64,000 nucleotides of DNA from Christiangramia bathymodioli (GTDB lineage Bacteria > Bacteroidota > Bacteroidia > Flavobacteriales > Flavobacteriaceae): positions 51,806 through 115,805 of the forward strand of contig SRSL01000008.1 of assembly GCA_009735695.1 (NCBI GenBank). Reading direction: 5' to 3'. Shown here piece by piece: positions 46,716 to 55,052 of the stretch (the stretch's first letter is position 1; every line of letters begins with the position of its first letter). The position numbers and the translations under genes were made by a program. The notes under the pieces are model-generated. The model was given only the letters and a program-made list of their open reading frames with translations. It made no database searches and was not told where the DNA came from.

Positions 46716-46724
46716 GGTAATACC
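46698..46724. repeat. Direct repeat of the palindrome GGTAATACC
   Basis: Two identical nine-base copies (46698-46706 and 46716-46724) with an 18-base period; each is itself symmetrical (GGTA-A-TACC). They lie inside the leader peptide region, where they encode Gly-Ile-Thr, so they may simply reflect the repeated codons, or act as a protein-binding site. Confidence 0.6.
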
Positions 46725-46823
46725 AAAAATAAAGATCCCTGTAATAGATCTTTGGAAGTTGGATTTGATATTAGTTTGAGGTACTGTCACTTTCTTGTTT
46801 CGTGTTGAGTAAAGTTATTCAAA

Positions 46824-46852
46824 TAAAATTACCAGAAAAACATTTTAATCAA
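46824..46852 (-). promoter_or_regulatory. Candidate thrABC promoter
   Basis: TTG (46852-46850), 18-base spacer, TAATTTTA (46831-46824), which differs from the flavobacterial -7 consensus TAnnTTTG at one place. It lies about 110 bases upstream of the leader ATG and just inside the terminator of the VWA/AAA operon. Confidence 0.35.
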
Positions 46853-46891
46853 TTGTAGATCAGATTTTTCATATTCCTAATTTAAAGCAAT

Positions 46892-46925
46892 AAAAAACCC
46901 GATAATTAAAATTATCGGGCGATTT
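46892..46925 (-). terminator. Intrinsic terminator of the VWA-AAA operon
   Basis: Perfect inverted repeat CCCGATAATT / AATTATCGGG (46898-46919) followed on the minus strand by a T run; plus-strand flanks also carry ATTTTTT, so it may work in both directions. It starts 27 bases after the AAA gene's stop. Confidence 0.85.
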
Positions 46926-46946
46926 TTTAAGAATTTTAAATTGAAA

Positions 46947-48410
46947 TCAAAGTCCGCTGATGTAGCTTCCGTACAAATCCTTGAATTGCATCCCTTTGGA
47001 AAAACGGTGTTTGCTCAATTTTTTGTGCTCTACTAAAGCCCAAAGCAAGAACTCTTTCATAAAATATCCATCTTCCTTAGGAATATCAGGCTGATATTTA
47101 TCGATCAATTTGGTAAGCGGGTCTATGGAATCCAATTTCTCCCGATACTCTTTATCGGGAAGGTCATCGGGCAATTCAAAACCGGAACCATCGAAGAACC
47201 ATTCCACCAGTTCATCATATGGAGTGGTCTCGTCTGGTCTTTTCAGCTTTTCAATTTTCGGGAAATAATTGGGAAACAGGCTTTTCACCGCATCTCCAAT
47301 GAGTTGAAGTGCCACGGCGGCTGCTCCCTCCTGCTCTCCTTCATATACCAGTTCCACCTTACCGGTAATACTCGGAATGACTCCCAGGAAATCTCCGAAT
47401 CTTATAGTAGTTGATTCTTCACCATTCTTAATACTACGCCTTTCCGCCGTACTTAACAGGTTCTCGAACGCTGTGATGCTCATCCGGGCACTTACGCCAC
47501 TTTTATGATCTATAAATTCACTGTCCCTGGCTTCAAAGCTGATCTGTTCCAGGAGATCCCTGGCCGGCTCGGGTACATAAATCATTTCCTTCTGGCGTTG
47601 GTCAAGCTGGGCTTCCTGCTTTGTAATTATCTTGGCAGTTTCGATACTCTCAGGATAATGGGTCAGAATTTGAGAACCAATCCTGTCTTTTAATGGAGTA
47701 ACGATGCTTCCTCTATTGGTATAATCTTCGGGATTGGCCGTAAAAACGAATTGCATATCCAGCGGTAGCCTGAGTTTAAAACCTCTAATTTGAATATCTC
47801 CTTCCTGAAGTATATTGAATAGCGCTACCTGTATTCTCGCCTGAAGGTCGGGCAGTTCGTTGATCACGAAAATGCTTCGATTCGCTCTCGGGATCATCCC
47901 GAAATGCAAGACTCTTTCATCAGCATAGCTCAGTTTGAGATTAGCCGCCTTGATAGGATCGACATCTCCAATAAGATCGGCTACGGTCACATCTGGGGTC
48001 GCGAGTTTTTCAAAAAATCGCTCTTCCCTGTGCACCCAGGATATCGGAGTATCATCACCTTTTGTATTCACAAGATCTCTGGCATATCGACTAATGGGAT
48101 TAAACGGATCATCATTGATCTCTGAACCTTCGACGATGGGCATCCACTCATCGAGCAGGCCAACCATAAGCCTGGCAAGCCTGGTTTTCGCCTGTCCGCG
48201 AAGCCCCAGGAAATTGATATTATGCCTGGAAAGGATGGCGCGTTCCAGTTCAGGAATTACGCTGTATTCATAGCCATGGATGCCGGTGAAGGCCTCTTCA
48301 TTATTCCTGATCTTAAGTTTAAGGTTCTCCCTGAGCTCATCCTTGATACTTCTGCTCTGGTATCCTGATTTCTTTAATTCTCCAAAAGTTTTGATCGTTT
48401 CTTTATTCAT
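46947..48410 (-). CDS. AAA ATPase, magnesium-chelatase ChlI-like
   Basis: 487 residues from the ATG at 48410 (MNKETIKTFGELKKSGYQS); a longer start would overlap the preceding gene. Walker A is GLRGQAKTRLARL, Walker B SIFVINELPDLQARIQVAL, sensor 1 FTANPEDYTNRGSIVTPLKDRIGSQ. This is the ChlI/MoxR-related group that pairs with a VWA protein, here the product encoded ten bases upstream. No chelatase H subunit is present, so tetrapyrrole metal insertion is not implied; such pairs act more often in protein remodelling. The substrate is unknown. Confidence 0.88.
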   Translation of the reverse strand: MNKETIKTFGELKKSGYQSRSIKDELRENLKLKIRNNEEAFTGIHGYEYSVIPELERAILSRHNINFLGLRGQAKTRLARLMVGLLDEWMPIVEGSEINDDPFNPISRYARDLVNTKGDDTPISWVHREERFFEKLATPDVTVADLIGDVDPIKAANLKLSYADERVLHFGMIPRANRSIFVINELPDLQARIQVALFNILQEGDIQIRGFKLRLPLDMQFVFTANPEDYTNRGSIVTPLKDRIGSQILTHYPESIETAKIITKQEAQLDQRQKEMIYVPEPARDLLEQISFEARDSEFIDHKSGVSARMSITAFENLLSTAERRSIKNGEESTTIRFGDFLGVIPSITGKVELVYEGEQEGAAAVALQLIGDAVKSLFPNYFPKIEKLKRPDETTPYDELVEWFFDGSGFELPDDLPDKEYREKLDSIDPLTKLIDKYQPDIPKEDGYFMKEFLLWALVEHKKLSKHRFSKGMQFKDLYGSYISGL

Positions 48411-48420
48411 ATTCTTCTTC

Positions 48421-49551
48421 TTAGCCTCTAATTCTTTTTTTTCGGTTGATCTCGTAATCTTCAAATATCATTTCGCCTAGTCCTTTTAGACCTGTATAAA
48501 ATGCCTTACCCTGGTTAGCCATTGTGAATTCCTGCACAAACCTGGTGAGATATGGATCCTGAGCGATCATAAAAGTTGTGATGGGAATTCTTAATTTTCT
48601 GGCCTGCCTGGCCATATTATAACATTTATCCAGGATATAGGGATCTAAGCCCATACTATTCTTGTAATATTCTCCATTACGCTGCCGGATGCAGCTGGGC
48701 TTCCCATCGGTGATCATGAAAATTTGCTTGTTCGTGTTACGCTTTCGCCGTAACAGATCCATAGCCAGTTCAAGACCGGCAACCGTATTGGTGTGGTAAG
48801 GCCCCACTTTAAGATAAGGTAACTCAGCTATTGAAATCGGCCACGCATCATCACCAAAAACAAGGATATCCAGGGTGTCTTTCGGGTATCGTGTAGTAAT
48901 GAGTTCGGAAAGCGCCATGGCAACCTTTTTGGCAGGAGTAATTCGATCTTCCCCATAAAGGATCATACTATGGCTAATATCGATCATGAGAACCGTGCTC
49001 ATTTGAGATTTATAGTGAGTCTCCTCCACTACCAGGTCGTCTTCAGACATTTGAAAGTTCCCAATGCCATGGTTTATCTGGGCATTCCGAAGGCTTTCGG
49101 TCATCGAGATTCGGCTTAATGAATCACCAAATTGATATTCCCGAAAATCGCCTGTATGTTCATCTCCGGTTCCTATTTGATTGGTTCGATGATTTCCGGC
49201 ATTACCCTTTTTCAGTTTTCCGAAGATCTGCTCCAGGGCGTGTTTACGGATGGCTCTTTCAGTTTTTGCAGTTATTGACATGCCGCCCGCGCCATCTGAA
49301 TCGATCTCTTCCTTTATAAAACCTTTTTTCTTAAGGTCTTCTACAAAATCATCGAGCGTATAATCTTCGGTAGTAAGTTTATATTCCTCGTCCAGTTGCT
49401 TCATCCAGTCGAGGGCTTCATCCAGATCACCTGAAGTATGGGTAATGATCTCCTTGAAAATTTCAAATAATTTATCGAATGGAGATTGCTCTGGCTCATC
49501 AAACTGATTAAAAACAAAACCTCTTATTTCTCTTTCGGCATTCTTCTTCAT
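48421..49551 (-). CDS. VWA domain protein partner of the AAA ATPase
   Basis: 376 residues. The C-terminal half (about 185-370) is a von Willebrand factor A domain with the MIDAS motif MIDISHSMILYGEDR, a downstream FMITDGKPSC and DILVFGDDAWP. The N-terminal half is helical and charged. No signal or membrane helix, so cytoplasmic. In AAA/VWA pairs the VWA protein binds substrate and the ATPase through Mg2+. It is the first gene of the two-gene operon; a divergent PAP2 gene lies 165 bases upstream. Confidence 0.9.
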   Translation of the reverse strand: MKKNAEREIRGFVFNQFDEPEQSPFDKLFEIFKEIITHTSGDLDEALDWMKQLDEEYKLTTEDYTLDDFVEDLKKKGFIKEEIDSDGAGGMSITAKTERAIRKHALEQIFGKLKKGNAGNHRTNQIGTGDEHTGDFREYQFGDSLSRISMTESLRNAQINHGIGNFQMSEDDLVVEETHYKSQMSTVLMIDISHSMILYGEDRITPAKKVAMALSELITTRYPKDTLDILVFGDDAWPISIAELPYLKVGPYHTNTVAGLELAMDLLRRKRNTNKQIFMITDGKPSCIRQRNGEYYKNSMGLDPYILDKCYNMARQARKLRIPITTFMIAQDPYLTRFVQEFTMANQGKAFYTGLKGLGEMIFEDYEINRKKRIRG

Positions 49552-49716
49552 ATCACTAAAATTAATTCTTTTTATACAGAATGCGAAAGCAGTCTATCTA
49601 AACACAGACTAAACTTATGTTAATTTCAATTCTGGAAAAGAATCTGGCATATTGTTATTCTTTTCTTAATTGGTCGTGATTTTTTTCAGGATAATAAGAG
49701 ATTTGAAAAAAAATAA

Positions 49717-50538
49717 ATGAAGAAAATCCTACTTATTCTACTCGTTTGCCTAATTGGAGGAGGTATACAAGCTCAGGAAAATCAATCTCCCTACGCTACC
49801 AATTTTTGGGGTGACGGTGCATGGATTGCTGGAGGAGTTGGCCTTAACGTACTGGGAGTTATAAGCATTCAGAACAAACCAGCATTGACAGAAGCTGAAC
49901 TGGCTGCCCTGGATAGAAATGATATTCTGAAAATAAATCGCGGAGCCGCCGGCAATTTTTCAAAAAGTGCTGATGAACTGAGTTATATTCCTTTTTATGG
50001 AAGTTTTGCCACTCCGTTGTTATTCCTTCTGGGTGAAGATGAACGGAAGAATTTCGGACAAATTTCTGTATTGTTCATTGAAACCATGGCGACCACCGGT
50101 GCAGCTTTTACTCTTACTGCCGGAAATGTGGAGAAAAGCAGGCCTCTGGTGTATAATGAAAATCTTCCTACTGAAGAAAGGATAGCTCCAGACGCCCAGC
50201 GCTCGTTCTTTGCCGGGCATACGGCAGCAACTGCTGCAGCAACTTTTTTTACCGCCAAGGTGTTTCATGATTATAACCCGGATTCTCCTGCGAGACCATT
50301 CGTTTGGGCTGGAGCCGTTGCAGTTCCTGCCTACGTAGGTTATCTTCGAACAAAAGCAGGGAAACATTTTTTAACCGATAATATCATTGGTTTTGGAATT
50401 GGCGCTGCCTGCGGAATTTTAATTCCTGAAATTCATAAAAAAGGCAATGAAAATTTAGATATTTACCCTACAGTTAGTAATAATATTTTAGGAACCGGAA
50501 TCGACTCAAAAGGGATTGGATTATCCTACGAGTTTTAA
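49717..50538 (+). CDS. PAP2-superfamily phosphatase
   Basis: 273 residues with a signal peptide (MKKILLILLVCLIGGGIQAQ). The three acid-phosphatase blocks are recognisable though divergent: KSRPLVYNE (KxxxxRP type), SFFAGHTAATAA (normally PSGH) and YLRTKAGKHFLTDNIIG (usually SRxxxxxHxxxD). Several hydrophobic helices between about 30 and 240. It may remove phosphate from lipid phosphates such as undecaprenyl pyrophosphate at the periplasmic side. The next gene follows after 11 bases, also a phosphodiesterase-fold hydrolase. Confidence 0.83.
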   Translation: MKKILLILLVCLIGGGIQAQENQSPYATNFWGDGAWIAGGVGLNVLGVISIQNKPALTEAELAALDRNDILKINRGAAGNFSKSADELSYIPFYGSFATPLLFLLGEDERKNFGQISVLFIETMATTGAAFTLTAGNVEKSRPLVYNENLPTEERIAPDAQRSFFAGHTAATAAATFFTAKVFHDYNPDSPARPFVWAGAVAVPAYVGYLRTKAGKHFLTDNIIGFGIGAACGILIPEIHKKGNENLDIYPTVSNNILGTGIDSKGIGLSYEF

Positions 50539-50549
50539 AATGAATTAAA

Positions 50550-51713
50550 ATGAATACAGGAGAAATAATAGTTCTCTTTTTTTCAGTTTTAATGTGTATC
50601 CCTACCCTGGCCTCTATCACGAGGTTCGATCAATGGTGGATAAGAGGGTTCGATTTTCCCAGGATACAAATAAGCTTTTTGGTTATCCTGGTAATCGTGG
50701 CATCATTTATAGTTTATGACCTCGAAAAAACCTGGCATTGGATCGCCATCGGATTTCTGGTTTTAAGTCTGGTGTACCAGCTCATTAAAATCTATCCATA
50801 TACCTGGTTTTCGAAAAAGCAGGTTTTAAAATTTAAGGGTACAGATCCTAATGCCACGATCTCCATACTGGTAAGTAATGTGCTTACTCCTAATAAAAGA
50901 TACGATAGGCTTATCAACCTGGTCAACGATAGAAAACCCGATTTACTTCTTACTCTTGAATCTGATAAAACCTGGGAAAAGAATTTAGAGGTTCTGGAAA
51001 AGGATTATGAATATACCGTAAAGATACCTCTGGATAACCTGTACGGCATGCATTTGTATTCCAAACTAAAACTGGAAGATATCAATGTTAGTTACCTGGT
51101 TCAGGAAGATATACCTTCCATACATGCATATGTAATCCTGAGAAACGGAAAGAAAGTAAAGTTACACTGCCTTCATCCAATGCCACCCAGTCCAACCGAA
51201 AGCGACACTTCAACGAACAGAGATGCTGAACTTTTAATGTTAGGCAGGGATATAGATGTACAGGAACAAACCACGCTTGTAATTGGTGATCTTAACGATG
51301 TGGCATGGTCCAGAACCACAAAATTATTCCTGAAATTAAGCGGAATGATGGACCCGCGAATTGGACGCGGCTTTTTCAATACCTTCCATGCCAACTACTC
51401 TTTGTTAAGATGGCCTCTGGACCATGTATTCCATAGTAAAGACTTTACGTTGTTAGACATTGCCAGAGAACGAAATATAGGCTCAGATCATTTCCCCATG
51501 TATATCAAACTCAACCATGAACCCACTGCTGAGATGGTGAACGAAGATACCGAAAGTCCTGATCATGAAGAGGAAGAATGGGCGGAGGAAAAGATCCAGA
51601 ATGCCGATCCGCTTCAGCAAAAAGTCCCGCTCAGCTCTCCTGGAAGTAATCGGCCAAAACGGAGATTCCTTTCAATTTGGCGCAATGCCTGGCTGAAACA
51701 GGTTTTTCAATAA
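50550..51713 (+). CDS. Endonuclease/exonuclease/phosphatase (EEP) family membrane protein
   Basis: 387 residues. Three hydrophobic helices at the start (about 5-25, 38-60, 65-85), then an EEP fold: ISILVSNVL, LLTLESD (metal Glu), HCLHPMPPSP, VIGDLNDVAWS (catalytic Asp/Asn), PLDHVFHS and GSDHFPMYIKL (Asp-His). It probably hydrolyses a phosphodiester in the periplasm. The C-terminal tail after about residue 325 is acidic and then basic and not part of the fold; its last 83 bases overlap the 3' end of the opposite-strand response regulator gene. Confidence 0.88.
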   Translation: MNTGEIIVLFFSVLMCIPTLASITRFDQWWIRGFDFPRIQISFLVILVIVASFIVYDLEKTWHWIAIGFLVLSLVYQLIKIYPYTWFSKKQVLKFKGTDPNATISILVSNVLTPNKRYDRLINLVNDRKPDLLLTLESDKTWEKNLEVLEKDYEYTVKIPLDNLYGMHLYSKLKLEDINVSYLVQEDIPSIHAYVILRNGKKVKLHCLHPMPPSPTESDTSTNRDAELLMLGRDIDVQEQTTLVIGDLNDVAWSRTTKLFLKLSGMMDPRIGRGFFNTFHANYSLLRWPLDHVFHSKDFTLLDIARERNIGSDHFPMYIKLNHEPTAEMVNEDTESPDHEEEEWAEEKIQNADPLQQKVPLSSPGSNRPKRRFLSIWRNAWLKQVFQ

Positions 51714-52035
51714 AATCTACCACCAATTCATTGTTTGCGGCCTTTCTCTTATCAAGTCTATCTATTGAAGAAGTAACCATGACGACATGACATTGATATT
51801 TGGCCTCTAGAAGTTCCAGCTCATCCAGGAATTCCCATCCACTCATCGAAGGCATATTAATATCCAGCATAATTAGGTAACGTAGGTGATTTTCCAGGCC
51901 TTCTTCCAAAAACTGTAGCGCCTCTTTAGGGTTTTTAAATATTTTTGGATCTGGATCCAGCCCAGATTTGCTTACGATTTTGTGTTGTAAAAAAGTTACA
52001 ATAGGGTCATCATCTATAATTATTGTTCGTAACAT
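51631..52035 (-). CDS. Single-domain response regulator
   Basis: 134 residues. Acidic triad DDD at 8-10, phospho-acceptor Asp 58 (IMLDINMPSMSGWEF), Thr of VMVTSS and Lys of FIEKPV. It is a pure receiver without output domain. It starts 24 bases after the multi-PAS gene and very likely receives or relays signals together with that protein. The 3' 83 bases overlap the end of the EEP-family gene on the other strand. Confidence 0.9.
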   Translation of the reverse strand: MLRTIIIDDDPIVTFLQHKIVSKSGLDPDPKIFKNPKEALQFLEEGLENHLRYLIMLDINMPSMSGWEFLDELELLEAKYQCHVVMVTSSIDRLDKRKAANNELVVDFIEKPVSARHCAKLKGISVLADYFQES

Positions 52036-52058
52036 GTAGGGTAGTTTAGGAGGATTTT

Positions 52059-54989
52059 CTATAATTCTTTTTCGGTTTCTATAGAGATCTTTCTGATAAT
52101 TGAATCAAGTTCCCGGGAAGATGATAAAATATTCTCTAAAATTTCATCTGAATCTTCCAGATTATTCCTGTAATTGAGTAACAAATCTACCAATCCCATA
52201 ACTTTGGCAAGAGGTGCACGTACCACGTGGGATTGAGTCCAGGCAATCTCCTTCAACCTTTCGTTATGGTCTTTTATAGCCAGGAGATGCTGTTTTCGGT
52301 CAGTAATATCCTGCATGGAACCTATAATTCTTTTAGGTTGATTATGATCATCGGTTAAAAGGTAACTTCGATCCAGGATATGCTTGTAAGAGCCATCAGA
52401 ACAACGAATCCTGTATTCAGTGCTTAATTGTCTTAGGCCGTCTTTCCGCATCTTGTTGGCTAAGCTTTTTACTTCCTGAAAATCTTCCGGATGTATTTTA
52501 TCATCCCACCACGCACCATTTATTCCAACCTCTTCCGGGGAATAGCCTAACATTTTAGAAGCCGCTTCATTAACAACCACAACATCTTTTTCCAGGTCAT
52601 GATCGGTGATAATATCACTGGTAGCCTTAGAAACTATATCGTAACGTTCAAGACTCTGAATCACTCTCCTTTCCTGTTCCACGAACTCTGTAATATCCCT
52701 GGAATTTAAAACGACGCCGCCTACTGAAGGATCTTCAGATAGATCTGTAACGATGGTCTCTATCCATCGCCATTCTCCAGCCTGGTTCCTGATTCTGTAG
52801 GATGGCAGTTGTAACCTGCTGCTCAGGCTTAACTTCTGAAGGGCTGCTTTCACGTTCTTTAAGTCATCCTGGTGAATGAATTTCAAAAAGCAGGAACCAT
52901 TAAGCTCTTTTGAATTCATTCCGAAGACCGCATCAGTAGCCGGACTATTGTATAAATACTTAAAATTTTTATCTACAATTGAGATGAGATCGGAGCCTTC
53001 CTGTACCAATGCCTTAAATCGTTGCTCGCTGTGGAGCAGCTTCTCTTCAGCCTTTACCATTGCGGTAATATCATTTACATGTGAAACCCGTGCTTTTTGA
53101 CCATTAAAAATCAAAGGGCTACTCTTAACCGAAACAAAAAGTTCCTGGCCTTCTTTTGTTAAATGCTTCGTCTTCACTGTAAATAAAACTTCCCTGTTCT
53201 CATTTACCAGTTTGCTAAGCCTTCTTTCCTGGCCAGGGGCCCACAAATCGCGAACCGTCATCGCCTTGAACTCATCTTCAGAATATCCATACAGATTCAC
53301 AGCAGCCTTATTTACGCTCAGGAATTTCAGTTCTTTTCTATCTAATACCCACATTGGCAACGGGCTGTTTTCAAAAAGCTTTCGATAATTTTCTTCGGAA
53401 ATTTCCAGGTTTCGCTGAATCTTTTTACGTTGAAGTATCTGGGAAGACAACTCAGCATTCATCTGCTTTATAGGAGTAATATCCGTTCCAAACGCATACA
53501 CTGCGTTCTCATCTTCAAAAAACCGTGAAAAGCGCCAGGATATCCATAAATACCGGCCATCTTTTCGCCTACATCGTATCTCGAATTCAGAATCGCCTAC
53601 AGAAAAGTTTTGGATGGCATCCTGAACTTTTGCAAGATCATCGTGGTGAATGAATTCGGTAAAAGGAACACTGAGCAGTTCACCTTCTGAAAATCCGAAT
53701 TTATCCTCGAAAGATGGATTGGTAAGTTTTATAAAACCGTCCATTCCAAAAACAGCTATCAGATTAAGAGAGTATTTAAAAAAATCGTTGAATTGGTCCT
53801 GACTGCGCTTACTTTGAATGGCTGCTCCTATCTGAAGAGATACAGCTTCTATAAAATCGGCCTGGACCTCTTTATCTTCCTTTCTTGATCCAAGACAGAT
53901 AAAAGCTATTGGACTTTCTTTATAAAGAATAGGAAATCCCACCGCAGTTTTCAATTCGGTTTTGGCGTTTTGGTTCAGGTTCTTTAATTCCTTATCAGTT
54001 TTCTGATAAATTTTAATTGAATTATCGGGTTTAAACTTTGAATAAGCAATATTTTCCTTTTTACAATCATTCACGCCAATGAATGTGACGGAATCCCCTT
54101 GGCAGGTTGCCACTTTGATAAATAGATCCTGACTGAGATTGGATTTATATGCTTCGGCATAGTCGTAGCTTAACTCTTTACAGAACAGGCTAATCACTAC
54201 CCCAAGAGCTTCAGCCAGGTTTTCACTTTCACCGAAAGCTTTTATTATCTGCAAGACAAGTTCCTGTTTTCTCTGCTGATTATAATTAGCGGTGATATCC
54301 CTGGCAATTCCAACAAGCCCGGTAATATTGTTTTTTGCGTCTAGAAGTGGAACTTTAGTAAGCAGTACTCTTTCTTCCCTGCCCCGCTTGGTGAAGACCA
54401 CATCTGGACGATTAATAACTGAAACACCACTATTCATTACCCGTTCATTATCTGCCACTATCTCTTCGGCTTTCTGATGCTCAAGGTAATCGTATGGTGT
54501 GTTTCCCGTCTCTTCTAAATCCTTACCCAGGATATTTTGATAAAATTTCCGATTGGTAAGAATTGATTTGTGTTCGCGGTCCTTGACAAAGATGTAATCG
54601 GGAATATTATCGATGATCGCCCGAAGCATTTTTTGCTCCTTAAAAACGGTCTTGTCTAAAACCGAAGTCTGTTCAATCCCTATAATTAAGCGGGAATACT
54701 TCAAGGAATCGTCTGGTACCGGAGTAATTAAAAATCGAAAAATTTTTTCCCTATGGAAATAATCGAACGTTTGTATGCGTCCCTGAAGGGCGCAAAGCAA
54801 TTTATGATGAAGACATGCCTTTTCTGATTCGGGAAAAAGCGAAATAAAACAGGCCGAGCAAGAAATCTCAGCAAAAAGTTTATAGAAGTAATTTTCGGCC
54901 TCTCTATTAAAAGTGATCACTTTCAAGTCACGATCCAGGCTAATTACCGGATGAGGTGTAACTTTTGAAGCGACGGTCTCTTCGTTCAA
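52059..54989 (-). CDS. Multi-PAS/GAF sensor with HisKA-like end but no ATPase domain
   Basis: 976 residues: PAS-like with Cys cluster (SCSACFISLFPE) 1-120, PAS 125-245, GAF 250-400, PAS 400-520, PAS 540-650, PAS 660-780, PAS 785-905, then an H-box-like helix WTQSHVVRAPLAKVMGL with His 921. The protein ends 55 residues later, so the HATPase_c domain needed for autophosphorylation is missing. The stop is followed directly by the response regulator, not by a stray ATPase fragment. No membrane helix is seen. It may modulate other kinases or serve as a phosphotransfer module; this architecture recurs in Flavobacteria to my knowledge. Confidence 0.9.
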   Translation of the reverse strand: MNEETVASKVTPHPVISLDRDLKVITFNREAENYFYKLFAEISCSACFISLFPESEKACLHHKLLCALQGRIQTFDYFHREKIFRFLITPVPDDSLKYSRLIIGIEQTSVLDKTVFKEQKMLRAIIDNIPDYIFVKDREHKSILTNRKFYQNILGKDLEETGNTPYDYLEHQKAEEIVADNERVMNSGVSVINRPDVVFTKRGREERVLLTKVPLLDAKNNITGLVGIARDITANYNQQRKQELVLQIIKAFGESENLAEALGVVISLFCKELSYDYAEAYKSNLSQDLFIKVATCQGDSVTFIGVNDCKKENIAYSKFKPDNSIKIYQKTDKELKNLNQNAKTELKTAVGFPILYKESPIAFICLGSRKEDKEVQADFIEAVSLQIGAAIQSKRSQDQFNDFFKYSLNLIAVFGMDGFIKLTNPSFEDKFGFSEGELLSVPFTEFIHHDDLAKVQDAIQNFSVGDSEFEIRCRRKDGRYLWISWRFSRFFEDENAVYAFGTDITPIKQMNAELSSQILQRKKIQRNLEISEENYRKLFENSPLPMWVLDRKELKFLSVNKAAVNLYGYSEDEFKAMTVRDLWAPGQERRLSKLVNENREVLFTVKTKHLTKEGQELFVSVKSSPLIFNGQKARVSHVNDITAMVKAEEKLLHSEQRFKALVQEGSDLISIVDKNFKYLYNSPATDAVFGMNSKELNGSCFLKFIHQDDLKNVKAALQKLSLSSRLQLPSYRIRNQAGEWRWIETIVTDLSEDPSVGGVVLNSRDITEFVEQERRVIQSLERYDIVSKATSDIITDHDLEKDVVVVNEAASKMLGYSPEEVGINGAWWDDKIHPEDFQEVKSLANKMRKDGLRQLSTEYRIRCSDGSYKHILDRSYLLTDDHNQPKRIIGSMQDITDRKQHLLAIKDHNERLKEIAWTQSHVVRAPLAKVMGLVDLLLNYRNNLEDSDEILENILSSSRELDSIIRKISIETEKEL

Positions 54990-55052
54990 AATAATAGGTT
55001 ATAGTCTGATTTGGTTAGGGCTCAAATTACAAAAAATTCATAATTACCAATA

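Noticed and set aside
46947..49551. AAA/VWA pair as magnesium chelatase for (bacterio)chlorophyll synthesis
   Set aside because: No large H subunit or other chlorophyll genes are present; the pair fits the general AAA-VWA remodelling type.
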